From Nocardioides sp. InS609-2 (GTDB taxonomy: Bacteria; Actinomycetota; Actinomycetes; Propionibacteriales; Nocardioidaceae): a stretch of DNA of 64,000 nt. The notes below the pieces were generated by a model. It was not told the DNA's origin. It searched no databases and saw only the letters and a list, made by a program, of their open reading frames with translations. Made by a program: the position numbers and the translations under genes. Below are positions 44,889 to 53,498 of this stretch, piece after piece; positions within the stretch are counted from its first letter, which is position 1; each line of letters begins with the position of its first letter. Location: contig NZ_CP060034.1 in the NCBI RefSeq assembly GCF_023208195.1, forward strand, positions 1,674,001 to 1,738,000, read 5' to 3'.

Positions 44889-45938
44889 TCAGGAGGCGGC
44901 GACCACCGGCAGCACGAGGTCGGGATGGTCGGTGATCAGGCCGTCGACGCCAGCCGCGAGATGGGCGGCCGCCTCGGCGGCCAGGTCGCCGTGGTCGCGC
45001 GGTCGACCGGGGCCGCGGAAGTTGGCGGGCAGGTAGGTGTTCTCGGCACGCAGGGTCCACACGTGCACGGTCAGCCACTGCCGGTGCGCGTCGCGCACCA
45101 GTGACGAGGGCCGGCCGGTGCGGCCCGTCGTGTCCCGAGGCAGGACCAGGCCCTTCGTGACGCCCAGCCCGTCGGCGTACTCATCGATCCAGGCGAGCCC
45201 CTCCGGCGTGACCAGGTCTCCGTAGGCTCGGCCATCGCCGGCCGCGACCAGGTCGGCCGGCCGCTCGCGCCGGGCTCCGATCAGCTGGATCAGCGGCAGC
45301 CGGCACTCCGTTGCCAGCCGTCGCAGGATCGTGGTTTCGAACGCCATGATGCTGACCCGCGACCGCGGGTGGTCGAGGCCGTGGTGCGCGAGGTCGGCGA
45401 GCAGCGGGCGGTCGAGCGGCACGCCGATCGAGTCGAAGTACGCCGCGTGCTTGAGCTCGACCATGACGCCCACGCCACTGCCGCGTCGTACGGACTCGAC
45501 CTGCACCATCGCCAACACCTCGGTCAGGGTCGGCACGCTTTCAGACCCGTCGTACGCCGTGTTGGCGGCACGCAGCCTCGGCAGCCGTTCGCGGGCGGTG
45601 AGCCGCTTGAGCTCGGCCAGCGTGAAGTCCTCGGTGAACCAGCCGGTGAGGATCTCGCCGTCGACCATCTTGGTGGTGCGGCGGTCGGCGAAACGCTTGT
45701 GATCGGCGACGTCGGTGGTGCCGCTGATCTCGTTCTCGTGGCGGGCGACGAGCACTCCGTCGCGGGTGGCGACCACATCGAGCTCGATGTCGTCGACGCC
45801 CATCCGGATCGCGGTGCGGTAGGCCTCGAGGGTGTGCTCGGGCCGGTGTCCCGACGCGCCACGGTGGGCGACGACGGCGGGGGTCACGACCAGGCTGGAC
45901 TCGCGGGCTCGCGGGGGCGCGAGCTGGATGAGGGTCAC
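44889..45938 (-). CDS. Glycerophosphodiester phosphodiesterase (GlpQ-like), no signal peptide
   Basis: 349 residues. Catalytic blocks A-H-R-G-A-S-G-H-R-P-E-H-T, I-E-L-D-V-V-A-T-R-D-G and A-R-H-E-N-E-I-S-G-T-T-D mirror those of the neighbouring gene, including the lid region W-F-T-E-D-F-T-L-A-E-L-K. It lacks a signal peptide, so it may act in the cytoplasm. GTG 45938 has GGAG eight bases upstream; a longer frame starts at 45965. It lies upstream of the secreted paralogue with a 75-base gap and probably shares its transcript. Confidence 0.9.
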   Translation of the reverse strand: MTLIQLAPPRARESSLVVTPAVVAHRGASGHRPEHTLEAYRTAIRMGVDDIELDVVATRDGVLVARHENEISGTTDVADHKRFADRRTTKMVDGEILTGWFTEDFTLAELKRLTARERLPRLRAANTAYDGSESVPTLTEVLAMVQVESVRRGSGVGVMVELKHAAYFDSIGVPLDRPLLADLAHHGLDHPRSRVSIMAFETTILRRLATECRLPLIQLIGARRERPADLVAAGDGRAYGDLVTPEGLAWIDEYADGLGVTKGLVLPRDTTGRTGRPSSLVRDAHRQWLTVHVWTLRAENTYLPANFRGPGRPRDHGDLAAEAAAHLAAGVDGLITDHPDLVLPVVAAS

Positions 45939-46004
45939 CGCTCCAGCGTGGGAGGCCCGCACCACCGGACGATGACACCGACATGAATGGGTGATGATGA
46001 CGCG

Positions 46005-46553
46005 ATGACGTCGACGACCCCGGCCCTCGGCTCGGTGACCACCGTGCCCGCCCTCGAGCGGCCCGACCTGCTCGCGCCGGCGGTGGCAGCAGCGCTGGCC
46101 GGGTGGCCATCAGCCGCTGGTGTCGGTGTCTTCGAGATCGACCCGGAGCTCGCCGACACCGCTGCGTGCAGCGAGGCCTACGACCTGCCGCTGACCGCGG
46201 GCGCCAACTGCGTCGTCGTCTCAGGCCGACGCGACGGCGAGGAGCGGGTGGCCGCCTGCATCGTCCGGGCCGACACCCGCGCCGACGTGAACAACCTGGT
46301 CAAGCGCACCCTCGACGTACGCAAGGCGTCCTTCCTCGACATGGGCCGCGCGGTCGCCGAGTCGGCGATGGAGTACGGCGGCATCACGCCGATCGGCCTG
46401 CCTGCCACTTGGCGCGTCCTGGTCGACGCCGCGGTCCTCGACCTCGACGTCGCGGTCATCGGCTCGGGAGTACGACGTTCGAAGCTGCTGCTGCCCGGCC
46501 GGCTGGTCGGGAGGCTGCCCGGCGCGGAGGTCGTCGAGGGGCTCGGCCGCTAG
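46005..46553 (+). CDS. YbaK/EbsC-family protein (aminoacyl-tRNA deacylase-like)
   Basis: 182 residues. Motifs of the YbaK fold are visible: C-V-V-V-S-G-R, V-A-A-C-I-V-R-A-D-T-R-A-D-V-N, the lysine-containing R-K-A-S-F-L-D-M, and Y-G-G-I-T-P-I-G-L-P, with a C-terminal G-S-G-V-R-R-S-K. Members edit misacylated tRNAs such as Cys-tRNA(Pro). The substrate of this subgroup is not known. ATG 46005 has GGGTGAT at a suitable distance; an in-frame ATG lies at 45987. The stop overlaps the convergent gene (CTAG). Confidence 0.85.
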   Translation: MTSTTPALGSVTTVPALERPDLLAPAVAAALAGWPSAAGVGVFEIDPELADTAACSEAYDLPLTAGANCVVVSGRRDGEERVAACIVRADTRADVNNLVKRTLDVRKASFLDMGRAVAESAMEYGGITPIGLPATWRVLVDAAVLDLDVAVIGSGVRRSKLLLPGRLVGRLPGAEVVEGLGR

Positions 46554-47449
46554 CCGACACCGAGATCGCGCAGACCGCGCCGGGCCCGGTCGAAGCCCTC
46601 TCGATATCCCGCGGCGTCGGTGCCGGTCAGGTCGTCGGCGGCCAGACGCTCGGCGAAGTAGGCCGCCTGCACCAGCCAACGACCGCGCCGCAGCGTGTCG
46701 AGGTGCACCCACTCGTCGGCCGGCATGACGTCCTCACAGCGGAACGCGTCGACGAACGCACCCGCGTGCTCCGGACCACCGAGATACATCACCGCCGACG
46801 CCACGTCGTACAGCACGGGTCCGGGCTCGGCACCCGTCCAGTCGATGAGCGAGGTGGTGCCGTTCGCGGCGTCGAAGCGGAAGGCCTCGGGAGACGGGTC
46901 GGTGTGCAGCGTCGCCCAGGTGAGCGGCGGCAGCGCGGCGTACTCCTCCATGACCATCGTGTACGCCGGCCGCAGCCAGGACTCGACCCCGAGACTGTCG
47001 CGCTCGACGTCGAGCCAGCTCGCGAAGCGGCCGGCGGCTCGGCCGGTCCGGGTGATCAGGTGAGCGCGGGCCAGGGTGTGGCCCATCAGCGTCTGCTCGG
47101 CCTCGTCGTCGCCCGTGAGCGGATCGCCGGGCGCCCACACACCGAGAGCGACCGTGCCCCCGGCAAGAGGCCAGGTCAGCGCACCTTCGAGCGCGGGAAG
47201 GGGCGCCCCGGTGCTCATCCCGGCCGCCGCCAGGGTGGCCGCGACCGCACAGCCGCGCGCCAGCCGGTCGACCTCGCGAGCCGGCACCCACTTCGCGACG
47301 TACACGCCGCCAGGGGTCGCAACCGTCGCCGTGGCGGAGTTCATCCCGCCGCCGAGCGGCTCGACGGACGCGCCTCTGATGCCCCAGCCGTCGGCGAGCA
47401 ACGGCGGAAGCGCGGCCGCGAGACTCATGTCGGTCAGTGGTCCACGCAC
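46550..47449 (-). CDS. APH-family phosphotransferase-like protein
   Basis: About 299 residues. A kinase-like fold is suggested by the N-lobe (V-Y-V-A-K-W-V-P-A-R-E) and the C-lobe catalytic stretch A-T-L-H-T-D-P-S-P-E-A-F, which keeps His and Asp but lacks the usual downstream Asn. S-L-I-D-W-T-G-A-E-P-G-P is the metal-binding DFG equivalent. The substrate is unknown; the neighbouring galK hints at sugars but this is weak. GTG 47449 has TACGAT (minus strand 47456-47461) six bases away; ATG 47428 is an alternative. It is divergent from galK. Confidence 0.8.
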   Translation of the reverse strand: MRGPLTDMSLAAALPPLLADGWGIRGASVEPLGGGMNSATATVATPGGVYVAKWVPAREVDRLARGCAVAATLAAAGMSTGAPLPALEGALTWPLAGGTVALGVWAPGDPLTGDDEAEQTLMGHTLARAHLITRTGRAAGRFASWLDVERDSLGVESWLRPAYTMVMEEYAALPPLTWATLHTDPSPEAFRFDAANGTTSLIDWTGAEPGPVLYDVASAVMYLGGPEHAGAFVDAFRCEDVMPADEWVHLDTLRRGRWLVQAAYFAERLAADDLTGTDAAGYREGFDRARRGLRDLGVG

Positions 47450-47471
47450 CACCGGATCGTAGGCGCTGCCC

Positions 47472-47477
47472 TAGATT
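47472..47477 (+). promoter_or_regulatory. Putative leaderless -10 for galK
   Basis: TAGATT lies eight bases before GTG 47486. The divergent kinase-like gene has TACGAT at 47456-47461. The two -10 candidates lie back to back with 10 bases between them. Confidence 0.45.
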
Positions 47478-47485
47478 GAGCGACC

Positions 47486-48583
47486 GTGAGCGAATCCCGC
47501 GGCACCTGGTCAGCTCCCGGCCGGGTCAACCTCATCGGCGACCACACCGACTACAACGGCGGCTTCGCCCTGCCCTTCGCGCTGCCCCTGCGCACGACCG
47601 TCACCGCGACCCGTCGCGACGACCGCACCGTCGTCGCCCGCTCGGGTGGGCACGCGGCGATCGAGTTCGAGGTACCCGGCACGCCCGGCGAGGTGACCGG
47701 TTGGGGTGCGTACGTCGCGGGCGCGGCCTGGGCACTGGCCGAGGCCGGGGTCGACGTACCCGGAGCCGACCTCGAGATCGCGAGCGAGGTGCCGCTGGGT
47801 GCCGGGCTCTCGTCGTCGCACTCACTGGAGTGCTCCGTCGCCCTCGCCCTCACCGGGCTGGCCGGGGTCGAGCTCGACCCGACCGAGCTGGCGAAAATCG
47901 TGCAGCGTGCCGAGAACGAGTACGCCGGCTCGCCGACCGGGCTCCTCGACCAGATGACGATCCTGCACTCGCGCGCACGGCACCTGAGCTTCTTCGACGC
48001 CCGGGCCCTCACGGTCGAACCCGTCGCGTGCGACCCTGCCGCGTCCGGGCTCGAGCTGCTGGTCATCGACTCGAACGCGCCCCACCAGCTCGTCGACGGC
48101 GCGTACGCCTCCCGACGGCACGCGTGTGAAGCCGCGGCGAGGCGGCTCGGTGTCGAGACCTTGCGTGAGGTCGAGGACGTCGACGCCGCACTGGTCGCAC
48201 TCGCCGACGACCCCGAGACCCAGCGGCGTGCTCGGCACGTGCTCACCGAGAACCACCGGGTGCTCGACGCTGTGGCGCTGGTTCGCGGCGGTCGGCTGGC
48301 CGAGATCGGCCCGCTGCTGACCGCCTCACACGTCTCGATGCGCGACGACTTCGAGAACACCGTGCCCGCCGTCGACCTGATCGTGGAGACCGCGATCGAG
48401 GGCGGTGCCCTCGGTGCCCGGATGACCGGTGGTGGCTTCGGTGGCGCGGTGATCGCGCTCGTGCCCGTCGTACGACGCGTGGCAGTCGAGCGCGCCGTCA
48501 CCACGGCCGCCCTCGGCGCGGGCCTCACGGCGCCGTCCTACCTCCCGGTGGTGCCCTCCCCCGGAGCCGGCCGCGACGCCTGA
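47486..48583 (+). CDS. galK: Galactokinase
   Basis: 365 residues, GHMP family. The signature is A-P-G-R-V-N-L-I-G-D-H-T-D-Y-N-G-G-F, with Asp where most enzymes have Glu. The ATP-binding loop is V-P-L-G-A-G-L-S-S-S-H-S-L-E and the third motif is G-A-R-M-T-G-G-G-F-G-G. It phosphorylates galactose to galactose 1-phosphate, the first Leloir step. No galT or galE is present here. The start is GTG 47486 with a TAGATT hexamer upstream and no clear Shine-Dalgarno. Confidence 0.94.
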   Translation: MSESRGTWSAPGRVNLIGDHTDYNGGFALPFALPLRTTVTATRRDDRTVVARSGGHAAIEFEVPGTPGEVTGWGAYVAGAAWALAEAGVDVPGADLEIASEVPLGAGLSSSHSLECSVALALTGLAGVELDPTELAKIVQRAENEYAGSPTGLLDQMTILHSRARHLSFFDARALTVEPVACDPAASGLELLVIDSNAPHQLVDGAYASRRHACEAAARRLGVETLREVEDVDAALVALADDPETQRRARHVLTENHRVLDAVALVRGGRLAEIGPLLTASHVSMRDDFENTVPAVDLIVETAIEGGALGARMTGGGFGGAVIALVPVVRRVAVERAVTTAALGAGLTAPSYLPVVPSPGAGRDA

Positions 48584-48601
48584 GGCGCGGTCAGCCGGCG
48601 G

Positions 48602-48865
48602 TCAGGCCACGCGGAGCCGGCGCTCGGCCCGGAGGTACCAGACGGTCCACGCCACCGGGAAGCACACACCGGCGAGCAGGGCCGGAAGGACAGCGATCCC
48701 GCGTCGGTACGCCGCCACGCCGGTGAGGAACGCGCACGTGAACCACACACTGCCCAGCAGGTACGAGAGGGCGATCACGGCCACGACGTCCACGCCGCCA
48801 TCCTGCCTGGTTCGCCGGGCGAATGCGACGGTTCCCGCGCCGTCCGGGCCGGCGATCTGAGACAT
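48602..48865 (-). CDS. Small two-helix membrane protein
   Basis: 87 residues. Two hydrophobic helices (V-V-A-V-I-A-L-S-Y-L-L-G-S-V-W-F-T-C-A-F and I-A-V-L-P-A-L-L-A-G-V-C-F-P-V-A-W) are followed by a basic end (Y-L-R-A-E-R-R-L-R-V-A). Not recognised. ATG 48865 has TACGGT (minus strand 48871-48876) five bases away. It is divergent from the ABC exporter. Confidence 0.6.
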   Translation of the reverse strand: MSQIAGPDGAGTVAFARRTRQDGGVDVVAVIALSYLLGSVWFTCAFLTGVAAYRRGIAVLPALLAGVCFPVAWTVWYLRAERRLRVA

Positions 48866-48918
48866 CGGCCACCGTAAAACCGGTGGCAGCCCACCCCGGC
48901 ACTACGTAACGTTCGGGG

Positions 48919-50652
48919 GTGCGCCAACTCCCACTCGCCGACCCCGGCGTCGCCGACCATCGGACCCCGAACAAGTTCCTCTGGTGGATGGCGAAGGGTC
49001 AGTGGCAGACCCTGCTCGGCGGCATGGCCTTCGGCATCGTGTGGATGGGCGCGCAAGCTGTCATGCCGGCAGCGCTCGGCCGCGCGATCGACGAGGGAGT
49101 CGCCGCCAAGGACTCCGGCGCCCTGGTGAAGTGGGCGCTGATCATGTTCGCGATCGGCCTCGTGCAGGCGGTCAGCGGCATCATGCGGCACCGCTTCGCC
49201 GTCACCAACTGGATGATCGCGGCCTACCGCACCGTGCAGCTCGTCGGCCGCCACGCCGTTCACCTCGGTGGCACCCTGCCGCGCAAGGTCTCGACGGGTG
49301 AGGTCGTCGCGATCGGCACCTCCGACCTCTCGCACCTGGGTCAGGTCATGGACGTCACGGCCCGTTTCGCCGGCGCCATCGTGTCGTTCCTGCTGGTCTC
49401 GGTCATCCTGCTGAGCACGTCGGTCACGCTGGGCCTCGTCGTACTCGTCGGGGTGCCGCTGCTGATGCTGGCGGTCGGCCCACTGCTCAGTCCGTTGCAG
49501 GCGCGCAGCGCCCACCAGCGCCAGCTGATGGGCGAGCTCTCGAACACTGCGAGCGACATCGTCAGCGGCCTTCGGGTGCTGCGCGGCATCGGCGGCGAGC
49601 AGGTCTTCCTCGGTCGCTACCGCCGCCAGTCGCAGACGACCCGCAAGGCCGGGGTCGAGGTCGCACGCGTGCAGTCGGTTCTCGACGGGCTCCAGGTGTT
49701 CCTCCCGGGCGTCTTCGTGGTGCTCGTCGTCTGGCTCGGCGCGCGCTATGCCGTCCAGGGCACGATCTCGCCCGGCGAGCTGGTCGCGTTCTACGGTTAC
49801 GCCGCGTTCCTGATGATCCCGCTGCGCACCGTCACCGAGTACGCCAACAAGTTCATCCGCGCCCGCGTCTCCGCGCGCCGTGTCTGCCATGTGCTCGCGC
49901 TGACGTCCGACTTCACCGACCCCGATGTCCTGGCCACCTCACCGCCCACCGACTCCGACCTGTACGACGCCCGCACCGGCCTGCTGGTGCGCGCCGGCCG
50001 GATCACCGCGATCGTCTCGGAGCAGCCCGACGCGGCCGCCGTACTCGCCGACCGGCTGGGCATGACACACGCAGACGTCGACGACGACGTCACCCTCGGC
50101 GACGTGCCGCTCACCCACCTGGCCCGCCAGGAGGTACGCCGCCGGATCGTGGTGTCCGACACCGGCACCGCGCTCTTCTCCGGGCGGCTCGGTGACCGCC
50201 TCGACGTCACCGGCACCGGTGGCGAGGAGCGGGTACGCCGTGCACTTGCGACCGCCAGCGGCGACGACATCGTGGACGCGCTGCCCGACGGTCTCGACAC
50301 CGTCGTCACCGAGCGCGGCCGGTCGTTCTCGGGCGGCCAGCAGCAGCGCCTGGTGCTGGCCCGCGTGCTCACCAGCGACCCGGAGGTGCTCGTGCTCGTC
50401 GAGCCCACGTCGGCCGTCGACGCGCACACCGAGGCACGCATCGCATCCCGGCTGCGCGACTTCCGCGCCGGCCGCACCACCGTGGTCACCACCAGCAGTC
50501 CGCTGCTGCTCGACGCCGTGGACGAGGTCGCTTTCCTCGACGACGGCCAGATCACCGCCGTCGGCACGCACGCCGACCTGCTGCGAGACCACCCCGACTA
50601 CCGCGCCACCGTGACCCGCGTCGCCGGCAACGCCGAGGAGGTGGCCCGGTGA
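48919..50652 (+). CDS. ABC exporter half-transporter with a degenerate nucleotide-binding site (subunit 1)
   Basis: 577 residues. Residues 25-320 form an ABC type 1 six-helix transmembrane domain. In the ATPase domain the Walker A loop has been lost: the position reads R-I-T-A-I-V-S-E-Q-P-D-A-A-A-V (361-375). Walker B is V-L-V-L-V-E-P-T with Val494 for the normal Asp, and the switch histidine is absent. The signature F-S-G-G-Q at 470-474 is intact. Alone it cannot bind ATP normally. It overlaps the next gene by four bases and surely pairs with it. GTG 48919 has TAACGT six bases away. Confidence 0.9.
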   Translation: MRQLPLADPGVADHRTPNKFLWWMAKGQWQTLLGGMAFGIVWMGAQAVMPAALGRAIDEGVAAKDSGALVKWALIMFAIGLVQAVSGIMRHRFAVTNWMIAAYRTVQLVGRHAVHLGGTLPRKVSTGEVVAIGTSDLSHLGQVMDVTARFAGAIVSFLLVSVILLSTSVTLGLVVLVGVPLLMLAVGPLLSPLQARSAHQRQLMGELSNTASDIVSGLRVLRGIGGEQVFLGRYRRQSQTTRKAGVEVARVQSVLDGLQVFLPGVFVVLVVWLGARYAVQGTISPGELVAFYGYAAFLMIPLRTVTEYANKFIRARVSARRVCHVLALTSDFTDPDVLATSPPTDSDLYDARTGLLVRAGRITAIVSEQPDAAAVLADRLGMTHADVDDDVTLGDVPLTHLARQEVRRRIVVSDTGTALFSGRLGDRLDVTGTGGEERVRRALATASGDDIVDALPDGLDTVVTERGRSFSGGQQQRLVLARVLTSDPEVLVLVEPTSAVDAHTEARIASRLRDFRAGRTTVVTTSSPLLLDAVDEVAFLDDGQITAVGTHADLLRDHPDYRATVTRVAGNAEEVAR

Positions 50653-52394
50653 GCACCAAGCTCCCCGTCGCCGACGGCCCCGCGGTCCGCCGCTACGCGG
50701 TCGACATCGCCCGCCGGCACCCGAAGATGCTGTGGGGCGCCCTTTCGCTGCACGTCTTCGCGGCGCTCGCTGCGCTGGCGGCACCGCGGCTCATCGGCGA
50801 CCTCGTCCAGGCCGTCGACGAGGGCACGACGCTCGGTCACGTCAACCGGGTCATCGTCCTGCTGGCGGGGTTCCTGGTGCTCCAGACGGTCATCACGCGC
50901 TACGCCCGGCTGATCAGCCAGGTGTTGGGTGAGAGCGTGCTGGCCGAGCTGCGCGAGGACTTCGTCGACAACGCTCTCCAGCTGCCGGTCGGGGTCGTCG
51001 AGTCGGCCGGCTCCGGTGACCTGCTGACCCGCACCAGCCGCGACGTCGACCAGCTCGGCTGGTCGGTGCGCTGGGCGCTGCCCGAGTGGACGATCGCGGT
51101 CGTCACCGCGGCGCTCACCTTTGCCGCCGCTCTGAGTGTCGGCTGGTGGGTTGTGCTGCCCTGCGTGGTCGGCGTGCCCCCGCTCGTCATCGGCCTGCGG
51201 TGGTACCTCGCCCGCGCCAAGGACGGCTATCTCCGTGAGAGCGCGTCGTACTCCGAGATCAACGCGACGCTCACCGAGACCGTCGAGGGCGCCCGCACCG
51301 TCGAGGCGCTCGGGCTCGAGGACGAGCGGGTGCGGCAGATCGACGCCGACTGCAGGGCGTCGTACGGCGCGGAGCGCTACACGCTGTTCCTGCGCACGGT
51401 CTTCTTCCCCAACATGGATATCTCCTACCTGCTCCCGACCGTCGCGACACTGCTGTTCGGCGGCTGGCTCTACACGAAGGGCTCGGTGTCCCTGGGCGAG
51501 GTCACCACGGCCACGCTCTACGTGCAGATGCTCATCGACCCCGTCGACCGGATCGTGTCGATCCTCGACGAGCTGCAGATGGGCGCCGCGTCGCTCGCGC
51601 GGCTGCTCGGTGTCGCGCAGGTGCCCGATGACCGCGTGGCCACCGGCGCGCAGCCCGCCGACGAGAAGCTCGACGCCAGTGACGTGCGGTTCTCGTACGT
51701 CGCCGGGCGCGACGTGCTGCACGGCGTCTCGCTCGACGTCGGCGTCGGTGAGCGCATCGCCATGGTCGGCCCGTCCGGCGCCGGCAAGTCGACGCTGGGC
51801 CGGTTGCTCGCGGGCATCCATCCGCCGCGCACCGGCTCGGTCACCGTCGGAGGTGTCGGCCTGGTCGAGCTGCCGCTCGGCGACCTGCGCGGTCACGTCG
51901 CGCTGGTCACCCAGGAGCACCACGTGTTCGTCGGCTCGCTGCGCGAGAACCTCGCCCTCGCGGCACCTCCGGGTGCGAGCGACGACCAGATCCGGGCGGC
52001 CCTCGACGCCGTCGACGCGCTCGAATGGGTCGAGGCCCTGCCCGATGGACTCGACACCATCGTGGGCTCCGGCGGACGGCCCGTGAGTGCGGCGCAGGCG
52101 CAGCAGATCGCACTGGCCCGCCTGGTGCTGGCCGACCCGCACACGCTGGTGCTCGACGAGGCCACCTCCCTCATCGACCCGAGGTCCGCGCGGCACCTCG
52201 AGCGCTCCCTGGCCGCCGTACTCCACGGCCGAACCGTCATCGCCATCGCCCACCGGCTCTTCTCCGCCCACGACGCCGACCGCGTGGCGGTGGTCGAGGA
52301 CGGCGTGATCGCGGAGTTCGGCTCGCACGACGAGCTGGTCGCCGCCGGTGGCTCGTACGCCGCGCTCTGGGACTCGTGGAACGGCGGCCACTGA
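50649..52394 (+). CDS. ABC exporter half-transporter, catalytic partner (subunit 2)
   Basis: 581 residues: transmembrane domain 20-310, ATPase domain 340-575. Walker A G-P-S-G-A-G-K-S-T (374-382), Q422, Walker B L-V-L-D-E-A (500-505) with the catalytic Glu, and H535 are all intact. The signature is degenerate: V-S-A-A-Q at 479-483 in place of L-S-G-G-Q. With subunit 1 this gives one complete ATP site (Walker motifs of this chain, signature of the other) and one dead site. The substrate is unknown; drug, lipid and peptide exporters share this design. Confidence 0.92.
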   Translation: MSTKLPVADGPAVRRYAVDIARRHPKMLWGALSLHVFAALAALAAPRLIGDLVQAVDEGTTLGHVNRVIVLLAGFLVLQTVITRYARLISQVLGESVLAELREDFVDNALQLPVGVVESAGSGDLLTRTSRDVDQLGWSVRWALPEWTIAVVTAALTFAAALSVGWWVVLPCVVGVPPLVIGLRWYLARAKDGYLRESASYSEINATLTETVEGARTVEALGLEDERVRQIDADCRASYGAERYTLFLRTVFFPNMDISYLLPTVATLLFGGWLYTKGSVSLGEVTTATLYVQMLIDPVDRIVSILDELQMGAASLARLLGVAQVPDDRVATGAQPADEKLDASDVRFSYVAGRDVLHGVSLDVGVGERIAMVGPSGAGKSTLGRLLAGIHPPRTGSVTVGGVGLVELPLGDLRGHVALVTQEHHVFVGSLRENLALAAPPGASDDQIRAALDAVDALEWVEALPDGLDTIVGSGGRPVSAAQAQQIALARLVLADPHTLVLDEATSLIDPRSARHLERSLAAVLHGRTVIAIAHRLFSAHDADRVAVVEDGVIAEFGSHDELVAAGGSYAALWDSWNGGH

Positions 52395-52434
52395 CTCCTT
52401 CGGGCCGACCGTGCCCTGAGGATCCCTTGCGATT

Positions 52435-52453
52435 GTGACAGTAAAGATGTCAC
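52435..52453. promoter_or_regulatory. Inverted repeat operator upstream of the oxidoreductase-dehydrogenase pair
   Basis: GTGACA-GTAAAGA-TGTCAC, six-base perfect arms with a seven-base spacer, 10 bases before ATG 52464. The shape fits a TetR-type operator, which is common before acyl-CoA dehydrogenase operons. No regulator gene is adjacent. Confidence 0.4.
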
Positions 52454-52463
52454 GATCCGGAGC

Positions 52464-53498
52464 ATGAAGCTCTCCATGCCCCTGATGTACTCCGGCAACC
52501 CCCGCGAAGCGGCCGATCAGGTGGCGGCGCTGGAGCAGGCCGGCCTCGACACCGTGTGGGTGGCGGAGGCCTACGGCTTCGACTCGCCGACCCTGATGGG
52601 CTACCTCGCCGCCCGCACCGAGACGGTCGAGATCGGCGCGGCGATCCTCAACGTCTTCTCCCGCACGCCCAGCGCGATCCTGCAGACCGCGGCCGGCCTC
52701 GACAACGTGTCCGGCAGCCGCGCGATCCTCGGTCTCGGCGCGTCCGGGCCGCAGGTGATCGAGGGATTCCACGGCATCCCCTATGACAAGCCGCTCGGGC
52801 GCACCCGCGAGATCGTCGACCTCGTCCGCCGCGGCCTGCGCCGAGAGACGCTCGTGCACGACGGCATCTTCAAGCTTCCGCTGCCCGAGGGCCAGGGCAC
52901 CGGCCTCGGCAAGCCGCTCAAGCTGCTCACCCGTCCCGAGCGCCCAAGTGTGCCCATCTACATCGCCGCCCTCGGCCCCAAGAGCGTCGAGGGTGCCGCC
53001 GAGTACGCCGACGGCTGGCTGCCGTTCCTGTTCCTCCCCGAGAAGGCAGGCGACGTGTGGGGCGACGCGCTCGCCAAGGGCACCGCCAAGCGGGACGAGG
53101 GCCTGGCGCCGCTCGAGATCGCGGCCGGGGGCATGGTCGCGATCGGCGAAGGCCCCGAGACGAAGGCACTCCTCGACTTCGCCCGACCGATGTACGCGCT
53201 GTACGTCGGCGGTATGGGCGCGCGCGGCAAGAACTTCTACAACGACCTCGCCTGCCAGTACGGCTACGAGAAGGAGGCCAAGGAGATCCAGGACCTCTAC
53301 CTCGGCGGCAACAAGCGCGATGCGGAGGCCGTGGTGCCGTTGGAGTGGCTCGAGGCGGGCAACCTCGTCGGCCCCGCGTCGTACGTCAAGGAGCGCATCG
53401 CCGCCTTCAAGGAAGCCGGCGTCACCAACCTGCAAGTGAGCCCGGCGTCCGACGACCCGGCCGCGACCGTCGCCCAGATCAAGGAGTGGATCGCATGA
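52464..53498 (+). CDS. LLM-class F420-dependent oxidoreductase
   Basis: 344 residues, luciferase-like TIM barrel. The N-terminus M-K-L-S-M-P-L-M-Y-S-G-N-P and blocks V-W-V-A-E-A-Y-G-F-D-S, G-A-A-I-L-N-V-F-S-R-T-P and L-G-L-G-A-S-G-P-Q-V are those of F420-dependent actinobacterial members. Many act on fatty-acid-like or xenobiotic substrates with coenzyme F420; this substrate is unknown. ATG 52464 has GGAG just upstream. It overlaps the acyl-CoA dehydrogenase gene (ATGA), so the two probably work on the same molecule. Confidence 0.9.
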   Translation: MKLSMPLMYSGNPREAADQVAALEQAGLDTVWVAEAYGFDSPTLMGYLAARTETVEIGAAILNVFSRTPSAILQTAAGLDNVSGSRAILGLGASGPQVIEGFHGIPYDKPLGRTREIVDLVRRGLRRETLVHDGIFKLPLPEGQGTGLGKPLKLLTRPERPSVPIYIAALGPKSVEGAAEYADGWLPFLFLPEKAGDVWGDALAKGTAKRDEGLAPLEIAAGGMVAIGEGPETKALLDFARPMYALYVGGMGARGKNFYNDLACQYGYEKEAKEIQDLYLGGNKRDAEAVVPLEWLEAGNLVGPASYVKERIAAFKEAGVTNLQVSPASDDPAATVAQIKEWIA

